Assembly (NCBI GenBank): GCA_905182995.1
Contig: CAJJDP010000143.1
Span: 142,372 to 206,371 of the forward strand
Source of the DNA: Paramecium octaurelia
Lineage: Eukaryota > Ciliophora > Oligohymenophorea > Peniculida > Parameciidae
DNA: 64,000 bases
Direction of reading: 5' to 3'
Shown here: positions 44,248 through 56,328 of the stretch, in pieces
Layout: each line of letters opens with the position of its first letter
How positions within the stretch are numbered: position 1 is the stretch's first letter
Notes under the pieces: model-generated
Told to the model about the DNA's origin: nothing
Database searches by the model: none
Seen by the model: the letters and a program-made list of their open reading frames with translations, nothing else
Position numbers and translations under genes: made by a program

Positions 44248-46946
44248 TCATAAATTTGACAATAAGTCTTTGAAGTCTTTTAGGTTCAAAGGCTTAGGTA
44301 ATACATAAGTCATGCCTGCATCTATACAATTTACTATGTCTGATTCACTAGTGAATGCTGTTAAACCTATGATGTTGATGAAGGGGATCTGTTTGGTTTC
44401 TATCATTTCCAAAATGATTTTTGTAGTTTCAATTCCATTTAGTATTGGCATCTGATAATCCATTAAGATCACATCAAGCAATTAGCAATTATCACAGCAC
44501 TTCTTTAATTCGTTCAACTTATCTATTGCCTGTTACCCATTGAAAGCCTAAGGTTATACTATTTAATACTAACCACCAACACTTCAAAGCCCAGTTTTTG
44601 AAGCAACATGCATAAGGAATGTTAGTTGAATATTTCATCATCTACTGAGAGTATTCTTCGACACTGACATTTCTTTTTTTGAGCAAAATTCAATAGATTT
44701 TACTGGCTCTCCTAATCCTCCAATAATTTTAATTATTTAATGCTAAAAACCTGTGACCGAGAACTCCTACTTGATTTTACATCTTTAAATTGTTGTTGTA
44801 TTGAAGGAGGATCGTTTGATTATCCTAATTGTCCAAATTGGATATTTCCAATTTAATCCGAGCTTTGTGAATCGTTTAAATCACTGATCAACTTTGGATC
44901 AGACGATTTCAATTCTTTGAGTTTATTATTTATGGGAAAGAAATCACTGGATTTATCGATCGATATCATATCTGTTTAAAACTCTATTGTTTTAAATTGC
45001 GGAGTCACGATATCATTATTTTTTAAGTTCGACACCGGCTTTACTGAAGTCACAATGACAGTTCCAATTTATATTTTATTTTGTGAATTTATTTTTGTTC
45101 CAAATCTAACTGATTTTCTAGAAATCATAATTGATTATCCTCTATTTTGTTCATCCACTTTATTTTAGTCTTCAACTAAGATGATAACTTTTGTTCCCAA
45201 ACTCTTTCCTTTGCTTTTAATTTACAATAACTATTTATTTGGATTAGTTGAGAGCTTGGTCAACAGAATGGATGAAATTAACAGTCCAAATCCATGCCAA
45301 TTTTTATTATAGATGAAATCTGAGGTCTCTTGGAATTGACTTAGAGTTTTCTGGATTCTATCCAATTTCTCTTACTCAATACCAATCCCTTAATCTTTGA
45401 TCGATATTTTCAAAGTATTTTACTCAAGTGATTTAAACCGAACAACCACATTGCCACTGTATGAGAACTTTAATGAGTTTGCCAACAAATTCACTATTAT
45501 TTATATCAGACGATTATAGTCAGTATTAAATGTTAGAAAACTATTCTTCACCATTACTATTTTTAATCCCATATTCTTCATCTCGAATTATTGCTAAAAC
45601 AACCCACTTATTTCATTGATCAACTCTTTGAATGTGAAGTCTTTAATTTAGAGATGCAATGAATTTGCATAATAGTTTGAAAAGTCTATTATGTCGTTGA
45701 TAATGTATGACTGTAGCTTTAATGAGTTAAATGCTGGATGCAAATACTAATTCTTGATATTATTATCAATTTAAGACTCAGAAATAGCTGATTCGATCAG
45801 ATTTTTTGCACTGTTTAGGGGTGTTTTCATTTCGTGAGAAAATGATTCGATGATCTTTGATTTGAAGTCATCCTTGATTTTCTATTAGGATAATTCTGTC
45901 TATTTTGAGATGTCGTTTAAAAAGATAGTGATCTCTTGATTGTCGCTAATTATTTACCCACTTAAAGAAATGGGATTGCAATTCTGCAATTTGATGGTGC
46001 AAGATATATCAAGAGCCTTGTTTCTAGAAGCTTGGATTAAAGAATCGTAAATCCCCTATTTATATTCTTCAAGAATTTGCTCTAAAGTTTTTGTCTATAT
46101 GGTAATGACCTGTTTGGTCGATTCCAAGTTCTTAAACTCTCTGCAAGATGGATCTCTTAATTTATCTCTTAACTTTTTCATCTGGAGTGAGGCACTTTTG
46201 AAAATCTCAGTGCATTGCTAAGGTATCTAAAAATTTAATTCTTATAAAATAATTTTCTGTAATTCTTCTTCTATGGTACATCTAAACAATTCCATAAAGC
46301 ATTAATTGATGTATTTAACACATAAGTTTGAATAACTCAATATCAGGACTTACACATTCATATCTTAGATTCTCTATCTCCAAATATTGTCACTTGTTTT
46401 TGAGTATTCGGAGGGTGACTGCAATTCATTTAGTTGTAGTTGCAAATAGTGAGTTTTATTCTGATACTTCTATTGGTATTAAACAAATCTTAAAATATCA
46501 AGGGATATTAATGTTAATGAGCAAACGAAACTTAATGCATCAATCTAAACTAAACATACTGATAATATCAGGCTTAATTTTCCAGAAATATTAGCCAGCA
46601 AAGCTATTTTTGCTATGCATTAATCAGTTTTTATATCCAACGAATACATCATTTAAATAGATAAATATATGCCACAAGGTAATTGAATTATTGAAATTAC
46701 TACAATTTCAAGTATCCTATTTAGAAATATGATATTCAACATTATTGTGTTAGTAATTTTATTCTTTAAAAGATACAAAAAAGTGCATGAGATTATGTCA
46801 ACTATAATTTTGAGAATAATAGCAATTAAGCTAGTTTTAATTTCTGTCAATTCATTAATTAGACTGATATTTAAAACCATCTGTATTACTAGTAGGAAAA
46901 GAGTTGTATAAAGAAATGTATCTTTAGCTGGTGATTTCTTGTTCAT
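44248..46946 (-). CDS. Hybrid histidine kinase 1 with C-terminal receiver, 890 aa
   Basis: One 26-nt intron inside the receiver gives 891 codons. Order: hydrophobic N-terminal helices (residues 10-95), a linker, histidine kinase core with H box FSHEMKTPLNSAK, N box NLLANSLKFS, G1 box KDQGIGIEQEKL and a variant G2 box WHGFGLLIS, a long Ser/Asn-rich spacer, then a receiver with acidic pair ILSVDDE, phospho-acceptor ILMDYQMP, switch Thr in LTAF and lysine in LPKPLN. All key residues are present. A conserved KKCQCRR precedes the receiver. Such sensors autophosphorylate His and pass phosphate to the receiver Asp. Tail-to-tail with bL12 (26 bp). Confidence 0.9.
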
Positions 46947-47120
46947 GATTAGTGATTCTAATAGCCTATGAAAAATATTAATATTTAAAATAATATATAT
47001 TAAATCAAAGTAAGGACAACTTATTGTTATTTTCGCAAGTATATAATATATAAATTTAACAGTAAAATCATTAATTTTTTCAAAAACATAAAGTATTAAT
47101 ATAAAAATGGTTTAGGTTTA

Positions 47121-49770
47121 TCAAATTAAAGTAAGAATTTCCTTAAATTCCTTTAGATTAAGCGGCTTGTGTAGGACATCACTCATTCCTGCTTTTAAGC
47201 AATTTTCGATATCGTTTGAATTGGTAAACGCAGTTAAACCAACAATGTGAATTTTCGGTATAATGTTGTCATTCATCATCTGAATCAATTTCTCCGAAGC
47301 TTGACACCCATTTAGAATAGGCATTTAGTAGTCCATCAAGATGAGAGTCAATAATTAACACTTCTTCCCGCATTTTTTGATGTTCAAAATATCAACGCAA
47401 GCTTGTTGCCCATTAAATGCCTAAAAATAAATTAATAATGTTACTAAAATAACTTCGAATCCCAATTTGCACAACAACATCTAAATTGACTTCTGATTGA
47501 ATATTTCGTCATCCACAGACATAATCCTCTGACATTGACATTTCTTCCGCCTCTTATAAGTTTACAGCAATTCTTCATCCTCCTGTTCTTCCGCCTACTT
47601 AATAAATTGTATGCTCAGTATCTTAGAGTTATTCGATCTTTAAGATGAGTTTTCATTCTTGCCAATATGTTTCCTATCAACTGGCTTTTAAGGAGAACCA
47701 CATAGAATATTGGTGATCAATGAGGGTTCAACAGGATGGAGCAAACCAAACTTTTAATCCAACGAGTCCAAAACAACACTTTCACTAAACATGGAATTAT
47801 CATTCGATTTTTAAGAGCTAATCTAGGTTTTTTTTTATTTTTGAGCATTCTTCATTGCCAATCCCTAGTCTGACGTTTAAATGATTGTGCCGTTGAGATT
47901 GTTAAATGAAGAAGTCAAATGTACAGAACTCTAAAATCTCTATGTGTTCTATCTAATTGTAGGTTACTTAATACTATTATGTTTCACTTGTTAATTCTTG
48001 ATAAAAAAAGATACCTTAGAACCCATGTTGATTCCATCTGACTCAAACTTAATGGTGCTCTTATCAGATGGTCCCAGTTTCTAAACTAATGTAGCAGAAA
48101 TCAATAACCCAAATCCATGCCACTTTTTATTTTATTGAATCTCCTTCTGATTCTTCATATTGTTTAATTACAATTAGATCTGTGATATGTTGGACTAGGA
48201 AACCCCTTGTCCCATGTCTGTAACAGTAAATTTAAGAATTTCTTTAGTGTGAGATTAGATTTTCAAGACAATCAATCCCTCAGTTGAGAATTTGATGGAG
48301 TTCTGAAGTAAATTCACCAATATTTACATTAGTTTACTATAATCACTGGTCACTGTACTGGTATAACAATCCATTAGATCCACTCTAAATTCTAGATGCT
48401 TTTCGGCAAATTACATTTAAAAAAGGGATGTAATCTCATTAATCAATTCTCGCATTGAAAACTCCTTAATGAAGAGTTCTAGATTATTGGCACATGAAGA
48501 TGTGAAATCAATTATGTCACTAATCAAATATGATTAGATTCTTAGAGAGTTTATTGCTGGAATTATATATGATTTTTTGTTTGGCTCAGTAAGATCAGTG
48601 TCTTACAAAAAGGCAGATAAAAAATTAATGGCTCCATTCAAAGGAGTTCTCAATTCATGTGAAAAGGATTCTACAATCTAAAAATAATCATGAATATACT
48701 TACTTTCGATTTGAATTCATCCTAAGAGATCAACTATTATAGTTCATTTTGCTTGGATATGTCATTTAGAAGGAGTATTATCTCTTCATTTTGTTGGTTG
48801 GTCAAAATCGACCCAGACAACTAGAATTTCTTCTGTTGAGTATGATTCGTATTAGCATTTTCCACAAGTCCTTGATAGTTTTGATGACAAAGCAATTCCA
48901 ATGAATTATTTATGATGTATTCCTAGAAGAGGCCATCGGAAAGATTTGTTATAATCTCTGCCAAAGTAAATTTAAAGGCATTGTGATCGAAGGAATCGCC
49001 CTATTTTGAAGATATACATTATATTCCTGAGGATCCTGATAGAGGAACTGGAGTGCCGCAGTTCTAATTGTCCTACTATTAGAATCGATTCTATTTGCTT
49101 CTGAGTCTTTGGCGTATTTTTAAGTAGGAGAAGGATTGACAAATCTGATCTATGTTGTCTTGAACCAAATTGAATTGTAATTTATGGAGGAGGAGATCTT
49201 CGAATTCTTGATCAGTCTCGCAAAACATAGAAAAGAAGTGATGAGCTGTTTTGTTTTTGAAATTGATTTTCTTGGTTTTTGAATCAATCATTATAAATGA
49301 TACAGGAATCATTTAAATTCTATTTTTCCACAAGTTATCCTGTTCTTATTAGGAAATCAAACTTAAGGCCAAAGGGTTTTTTTGATTTTATACGATCTAT
49401 TTTACTTCTCTGTCTTGCAATAAGCGATTTAGTTCCAATATCAATTAGAATGATACTGATATGATTGCTATCAAGTCAAAATTGATGATGATTATGAAGA
49501 GAGTGATGGCTCTTGTTGCAATAATTTCAAAGTAGCAAAAATACTTTGTGTCTGCTTCTTAGACTTCAAAGGAATGCAAAAGTATTATTAATGCGCTCTT
49601 CAATTATATGTCTAGTAATGCAATAATTAATAGTGTAGATAATTTACTGATAAATATACAGATTTTCTTAAATAGGATGGTTTTATTAGTAAGTGCAATC
49701 AATTAAGTGGTAATAGCAAAAATTGTATTTAGAATACAAACAGTAATTGTAAATATTAGTTAGGAGTCAT
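47121..49770 (-). CDS. Hybrid histidine kinase 2, tandem paralog; start unresolved
   Basis: Same layout as its neighbour at 44.2-46.9 kb and the same orientation, 174 bp upstream. Hydrophobic helices, H box FSHELRTPLNGAI, N box LVNLLQNSIKFS, G1 box TDMGQGVSQS (GIG altered to GQG), WHGFGLLISA, CQCQRIMSVDDEIFNQ, LILMDYQMP, LTAFTN and LHKPLNLK. Introns of 26 nt (just before the H box) and 24 nt (inside the receiver at the same place as in kinase 1). From ATG 49770 (MTPNQYLQLL) the frame does not reach the helices without another 3n+2 intron that I could not find, so the true start is open. Confidence 0.85.
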
Positions 49771-49952
49771 ATTAGATTATCACGAGCGCGTTTATAGTTA
49801 ATTAAAAACAAAAAAAAATGGCAATTGAATGGTCTCTTTTGAAAATATTCCATAAATGTTATTTTTTTCTAGAAAGCAATTAAGTACCATTCATCTCTAA
49901 TTATTTCATTTTCACTTTTTAAATAATTTATTCTTCTTTAATATAATCTTAA

Positions 49953-52550
49953 TGAAAATAATAATAATAATATTGCTTTTGTTATATTCAGTTTAGTCCA
50001 TTTGGGGACCTACTTGCAGAAGCGTAATATCAATTATTTACCTTTAGTTATGCTACAATTCTAAGGGTTCAATTTGTGGAATTTTATCCCAGAGCTGTTG
50101 TAAAGAAGGTTATTGTGCTAATGGTTGGATGGGAGAAGAGTGCGAGATGTAAATATGATAAATCTCTATTCAAGCCGACTCTTTATCCCCGGGTGCACTA
50201 CTAATTGGAGTTTGTTTTGATAAAATAAATATATATTCAATCATAATGAATAGGCTTACTTGAATTTTGCATTTTCCCCAATAACCCTATTACTTAAACT
50301 TGTTTCTCCATTAGAACAATCACCCCGATTCAACCAAGAAACTAGAGTGTGTAATTTTATTTAAAATGAACCCTATTACCAAAATATCAAGAGATTTTCA
50401 TCGATAATAATAGAGTATTCTTTAATTTCCCTTGTGAGACCCAACCCTTTCGAATTGTTGATGACTCAAACCAAATTGATAGTGCAAAAATCTATTTCCA
50501 ATTTTCATATGCTATTTACAATTCAGCATTTTTATTATGTTGAGCTTAGCAGTTTCATTTAAAATTTTTAATATTCTCATCCAAATTTTCTATTAATGAT
50601 CAATATCCTAAACAAATGCCATTTTATCCTCTTTAATATTGTACCTCTACCAAAATTAAAAGTGTGCAAGCATGATTCAGATGTACAACTTCTTAATTGT
50701 CAGTCTATTTGTTACTCCATTAATTAAATTTAAGTAAAATGAAGGAGAATCTAGAATACTAAATTATTTTATATACTTTTTTCTTAAAAATAATGTTGAA
50801 TTATTGTTCATCTGGATTGATTACTTTATTCGAAATTATATTAGTTTAGTTGAATAATTAAGTTAGTCCAACCTCAACAAGGTGAATAGATTTTATCGTT
50901 GAAATAATAAGCAAGAAATTGTTGTTAGAATAGGCTTTGAGTCAATTTCTACAACACTTAAATTGATGAGAAAAGGCGTAATGTTGATTGATATTACTCT
51001 CTCGATTCATGGTCCATCCTAACTTTCGAAGTTTTTCATAATAATGTTGGGACAAAGGAACTAGTTCTCATGAATAATTATAAAATATATAAAAAAAGTC
51101 CTTCTTCTACTTGTATAATTATTCTATATATTTTATTTGTTTCCATAAGTTTAGAACATCGTTGACAACACTTAAATAAAATATTGGAAGGTCACATGTT
51201 AATAATTAATATTTCATAATCGCATATGAACTTGCTATCATAGATTATTATATTCAATCTCCTTTTTCTTGAAACATTAGCATTCAGCTTATCTGTTTCA
51301 TAAACAACGCCAACGATTACAGGAACTTATCAAACCATATCATAATTTAATTCAACATTCCAATTCAACACTACCATTCAGATAGAAGGGGAATAATTCC
51401 AATTTCTCATCGTCGAATTTCAGTAAACCTCTAAAGTCAAATCAAAAATGGCTGTTTTATACAATGAAAAATTTCCAACATTAGAGATCAATAAAACTAT
51501 ACAATTTAAAGATATGGATTATGACAGGTATTAATTGTGCATAATCATATAGCTATGCACTAAAAAAGAAAAACCATTACTTATTCATTGAAAATTTGTT
51601 TCTTCCTAAATTTATTACAATTCTCAGTAACATTTCAATTACATTTGATTTAATATTAACAGGTACTAATGCATCAAAATGTTTAAATAATTGCAATAAC
51701 TATGGAAATTGTATTTAAGGACGTTGTGTTTGTATCTCAAATTACATAGGAAAAGATTGCTCAATCAAAGCAACAGAGTTAGAAATTTAGACCTGGAGAA
51801 ATTAAACTTTATCAAATAATGTAACTTTTTTTTATTATCAATAAAAGGAAAAATCGAAGGAATTAGATTTAATATTTTATGTAAACTTTCCAAATATTTT
51901 TATAGACTGATAGCCAATAAAATCTTAGTGTATTTGAAATCGTCTCCTCTGTTATCTCTTTACCTACCATCAGGTTTTATGACTTCTATGGAAAATTTAA
52001 TAACTCCCTGCCTCTTGCTCAGATAATTAGTTCAAAAGGCTTCAAAGATTTGGATGAAGATGACTTTCTGAGTGAAGACACTGATTAGGACGATAAAAAT
52101 GTATTCAATGGAACTTTGACAATGCTGACTAATTCACCCTCCAGATTAATCATCGCAGTTTTGTGTTATACCCCAAATGCATCACTATCTATATCATTCT
52201 AATAGAGGTAGAAGTAAGGAAATACCAAAAAAATATTAGAATGGCTTTTACCTGTTATTATCTTAGGAGTCTTTATTTTTTTGGGAATCTTCTTTCTGTT
52301 AAGGCGATCATTTAAAAAAGAATAGTTATTTGGAAATCAGATTAAACAAGTTAAATTAGTGACTGATTGCGATATTTGCTATCTATGCTAGTAAAGTTTA
52401 AAAACTAAGAACGATGAGAATGTTGTTAAAATAAATTCTTGTCTTTAAAAGCATATTTTCCATGAAAAATGTCTACAATTTTACTCTAAAAAAAATCACT
52501 AATTATATTGTCCAAGTTGTCCTTAAATACTTTCGGAACCATAGCAGTGA
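49953..52550 (+). CDS. Type I membrane RING-H2 E3 ligase with EGF-like lumenal region
   Basis: Signal peptide at the start (MKIIIIILLLLYSVQ) and a Cys-rich first segment. The central part (50.2-51.6 kb) needs several introns that I could only partly place. Near 51.68-51.78 kb is an EGF-like unit (CLNNCNNYGNC...RCVCISNYIGKDC). A membrane helix (WLLPVIILGVFIFLGIFFLL) is followed by a cytosolic RING-H2 finger: CDICYLC, NSCLQKHIFHEKC and LYCPSC, giving C-x2-C...C-x3-H-x2-H-x2-C...C-x2-C. The start and end exons are secure. RING-H2 proteins of this shape are ubiquitin ligases of endosomes or the cell surface. It converges with a paralog at 52.7 kb. Confidence 0.75.
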
Positions 52551-52682
52551 CTCATTCCCCAAATACTAATACCATGATTTATTATTGTTTATGTACTTAT
52601 ATCGAATTTCAATTCGTTAATATTTAATTATACCAATAAGTAACATAGAAATATACTCATTTACCCTATTTATTTGGTACTA

Positions 52683-53966
52683 TCACTCTATAGCCTTCCT
52701 ACAACAAGGACAAATTGAATAAGGTGTGTTATTGATCTAATGAGTCTTCCACATATTCAAACATTCAATGTGAAATATGTGTTAACATTCCAATCGGGCT
52801 AACAATGCTAATTTATTTATTTCAAAATTTTCCAAACAAATAGGGCACTCAGGAAATTTTTATAAATCCCCCTGATTTGCAATTTAATATTACCCTTCTA
52901 ATTTTTATTTTGTTGATTTCGGTTTAAAACAATAATATACAATAAACCCAAAAATTAATAAGAAAAAACCAATTATGCCAAGTATTATTAGCAATTTAAG
53001 CATTGTTTCCTCCTCCAAATATTCTAATCCTTAGAAATCGATTGAAATACAACATTGTACTAAATTTTGAGATATTATTTTTATTAACAAAGAATAGGAT
53101 TCATTTGAAACACTCACTTATTCATTATCAAGTGGATTGACATTTGATAATATTTTATATTTGCCAACCTTCGTAGTATTTATAATTTCATCATAAGTGT
53201 TATTATCATCAGAGGGTAAATTGTATTTCTAGGATATCAAGATTTGCACTCTCACATCAGAAACATTCTCCCATTATTAAGAAAATTTAATAAGCATATT
53301 GAAGCCAAGAGTGTAGTTAAAACAAATGCAAATGTATTTCACAGTTGCACTATTTTTTTACTATTGAAACTGCTTAAATGGAGTTATCTGTAACCCTTTT
53401 TCCGAGCAATCATGATCTAAATACCCAGGATTGCAAATACAAACGCCGTTCTATGGTTGTAACATATTTATACCTCACAAATCCCATTATTGTTACAATT
53501 GTTAGGACAAGGCATTTCAGAAAAATTATTTATAACCAATTTATATTGAGTGGTTTGATTAGTCATTATCACTAAGTACGAACTAAATTCAGTCGAGTTT
53601 TCTTAATCTAGTACAATGTAGTGATATTTTTTTTATTATTATTTTCTATTTTTATATTCTCATTAAATACCCGTATATGTCAGCATTTTCATATCTAATT
53701 TATTTCTTGGATGTATTGTTTTAAAAGAAAGGAGCCTCCTAATAAGATTACATCAATAATATATTTGCAAATTGTTTTTTTGTGATAACAAATAACTCAA
53801 CCAAAACATACCTTCGTTGCTTTGCCTTGCTTACCTTTAATTATAAAGTTTGATTTATTTTTCTTTGTATGAAATGCTATTCCCATGGTTAGTAACCAAT
53901 GTCAATTTACATACATTATTCACAATTGCATAATTAAAGAATTAAAGTCAAGATTAGTATTCTCAT
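52683..53966 (-). CDS. Type I membrane RING-H2 E3 ligase, convergent paralog
   Basis: Signal peptide (MRILILTLILQLCNCEQC), then an intron of 23 nt, a beta-rich lumenal part with an EGF-like unit (CPNNCNNNGICENGVCICN, spliced over a 23-nt intron), a membrane helix (IIGFFLLIFGFIVYYCF) and a RING-H2 finger ECPICLENF...LECQHIFHIECLNMW...CPCC at the very end. The architecture equals the gene on its other side but the protein is only about half as long. The two stop codons are 132 bp apart, so this is an inverted paralog pair. Confidence 0.78.
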
Positions 53967-54256
53967 AATTCTAATATTTATTCTAAAAATATTAAAGAAT
54001 GTCAAGCATTCACTTAATCTTAATTTAATCTTTTACTAAATCATAAAATTTTTTGCCTTTTATAATAATCAACAAGTCTGATAGAGATATTAAACCATTA
54101 AATTAGTATAAATAATAATTATGGATAATCAATAATGGTGTTAGGTAATTTTCAAAGGAATTATTGGTTTATTATGGTAAAATAATCTGTTCTTAAAAGG
54201 GTTCTAGAAATTGAAGAGAAATAAAATGAATTTTTGTCAACGGTGATTTTACAAAT

Positions 54257-54600
54257 ATGGAACTTTAAATATACTTTGTTCTGAAAAAGTGGCTTTATAA
54301 TAAATTTCATTATTAGTTGACAAATTATCAAATTTAGAAAAGGAATCTTAGGGTCGCAAGAAAAATAGAATAATGTATATTGATCCAAAAAAATAAGTTA
54401 ACTTTAGCCTTCCAAGTAGTTTTTAATGCTTTCAATTAGGATATATCAAAAAAACCAACAAAGTTATGGGTTACAATTAAGTTAATGGTGGATGTTTTTG
54501 AAATGATTATATAGAGAGAGAGCGCAGATTTAGAATCTTTATTAAATAACAAGCTAGCTTAATAGATTTGGTCGATAATTATTTTATAGATTTAATCATG
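54257..54600 (+). CDS. Possible small gene, low confidence
   Basis: A TGA-free frame starts at ATG 54257 (MELQIYFVLKKWLYNKFHYQ) and stays open to 54685, overlapping the convergent Ras-like gene. The first 110 residues look like a helical soluble protein (KPTKLWVTIKLMVDVFEMII). A short GTC...TAG segment near 54570 could splice in a stop. The sequence before 54257 back to 53967 shows nothing else. Confidence 0.3.
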
Positions 54601-54617
54601 CATATATGTCCTGGTTA

Positions 54618-55297
54618 TCACATAATTACACAATTAATACAACAAGAATCTCGTATTTTTGATTTATTATGTTCTTCTAGAATGATTGAACTCAAATGTT
54701 AAATCTCATCACTTGTTGGGTAATCTTCTGAAACCAATTCCACAATTCTGGAAATCACGACCTCAACGTTAATGTTTTCCTTGACTGATGTTTCGTAGTA
54801 TATTAGGTTCTCCTCGTTTATTAATTGTTGTAATTCATTTTCTTCAAATTATTTCTCCAAATCACACTTGTTACCTAAGTCTATTTGAATAGGGTACCAA
54901 TCAAAATCTTGTGTTGGACTTTGGAGTCGATTTTATTTACCAAATCAATCCAATATTTGACATCTTGGAAAGTAGAGAGTTTATGTTGATCAAACACAAT
55001 TATAATTGCATTTGCTCCTTTTATGAAAACTTCTGTAACTACCTGGAATTTCTTATCGCCGGAAGTATCTTAGAGATTTAACATGAAATTTTTATTTTGG
55101 AGAACTATAGTTTTTGATTGAAAATCTCTCCCTTTTAATAGGTTTATGGGTATATCTTGAGATGTCACATACTGATTGGAATTGAGGGAGTCACAAAACT
55201 TACTTATTAGTTAAGTTTTGCCAACTCCCATATTCCCAATAACAGTAATTTTTGCCTTGTGTTATGGTTATTGATTGGATTTGTTATGTTTATGCAT
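54618..55297 (-). CDS. Ras/Rab-like small GTPase with CAAX box, 218 aa
   Basis: One 23-nt intron between the G3 and G4 motifs gives 219 codons. G1 is GNMGVGKT, G3 is LQDTSGDKKF, G4 is GNKCDLE and G5 is ETSVK. The protein ends CCINCVIM, a perfect CAAX box (Met favours farnesylation) with two extra cysteines that may be palmitoylated. The residue at the Ras Gln61 place is Asp (DTSGD), and the effector region after the P loop lacks the usual switch I Thr context. So membrane attachment is clear but intrinsic hydrolysis may be slow; this is inference. Overall it is nearer to Rab in length and core sequence. Confidence 0.85.
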
Positions 55298-55553
55298 GGA
55301 AATTTAATAATTATTAAATATGATGTTTATTCATCAAATTAGTAAGTGGTTATCATTAACTTATTTTTAAGTTTAACTTAGGAATTACATGTTAATAAAT
55401 TAAATGTGAAGTAATAATAAAGTGCAGAGAATGCAGTTAAAAATGAAATTAAAGCAATTAAAATTGAGTTGAAGTATTATTAATGAGAATAACGTAATCA
55501 CAACATGAATAATATATTGAAAAATTAGGACATCACAAATCAATAGAGATGAA

Positions 55554-56242
55554 TCAACAGCACACTGAATCATCTTATTTTTATTAATCTTGATTCGCAG
55601 GGTTTAACTTGTTGAAAGGTTTGTCTGATTATTGGGGGAGCTTTTCAATCTAGTCCTTAATGAGTTTTGCAATTTATTAAAATGTCTGATTAATGTTGGT
55701 TCCATCCTTTGCACTTGTTTCGAAGTAAGGTATGTTATGTTTTTACGCCATGTTGAGGGCGTCCTCATAAGAGATGCATCTGTCTGGGAGATCTGTTTTG
55801 TTTCCTAAATATCATAATAATATTCTAAACTAACCTATTAATACTTTTATGATATTGTCACTTGCATGTAATTTAATTTGATTCATCCATTTCTCAATGT
55901 CACGAAAGGATTCCTGATCATTCACTGCGAAAACTAGTATGATTCCCATAGCTCCCTTGTAATATGTTTAAGTAATAGTTTAATAACGCTCTTGACCAGC
56001 GGTGTCCCAAATTTGCATTTTAATGACCTTCTCATCCACTGATATTTTTTTGATTTTAAAATCGATTCCTTATAGATTGAAAAGATTAAAACAATACCTA
56101 TCGTGCTCAGAAATGAAGTTTTAAATTGATTCTCTGTGTATCTCAACAATATTTGGGTTTTCCCAACTCCTGAATTCCCAATCAACAAAACCTTGATCAA
56201 TAAATCGTAAGTATCCTTGGACTTTTTCACCAATGATGACAT
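55554..56242 (-). CDS. Rab GTPase, 209 aa
   Basis: Introns of 29 and 30 nt give exactly 210 codons. Motifs: [26 protein letters not shown] (switch I), [13 protein letters not shown] (switch II with Gln), [21 protein letters not shown] and ETSAKDG. It ends DDSVCC, the double-cysteine geranylgeranyl signal. The IGIDFKI and TAGQERYQ signatures resemble the Rab1/Rab8 secretory group, but the subfamily cannot be fixed by eye. P-loop has Gln after GKT as in its neighbour. It lies 257 bp upstream of the CAAX GTPase on the same strand and is less than 60% similar, so it is not a recent tandem copy. Confidence 0.93.
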
Positions 56243-56328
56243 AGTTAATTTTATTAATATAAATGCTGTGAATATTAAATTAACTTCTAAAATTTACAAC
56301 TTAAATAGTAAAAATATAAGAATAAAAT

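Noticed and set aside
54161..54388. Minus-strand frame MDQYTLFYFSC...
   Set aside because: Composition looks like the reverse of a plus-strand frame, and it has no acceptable context as a gene.
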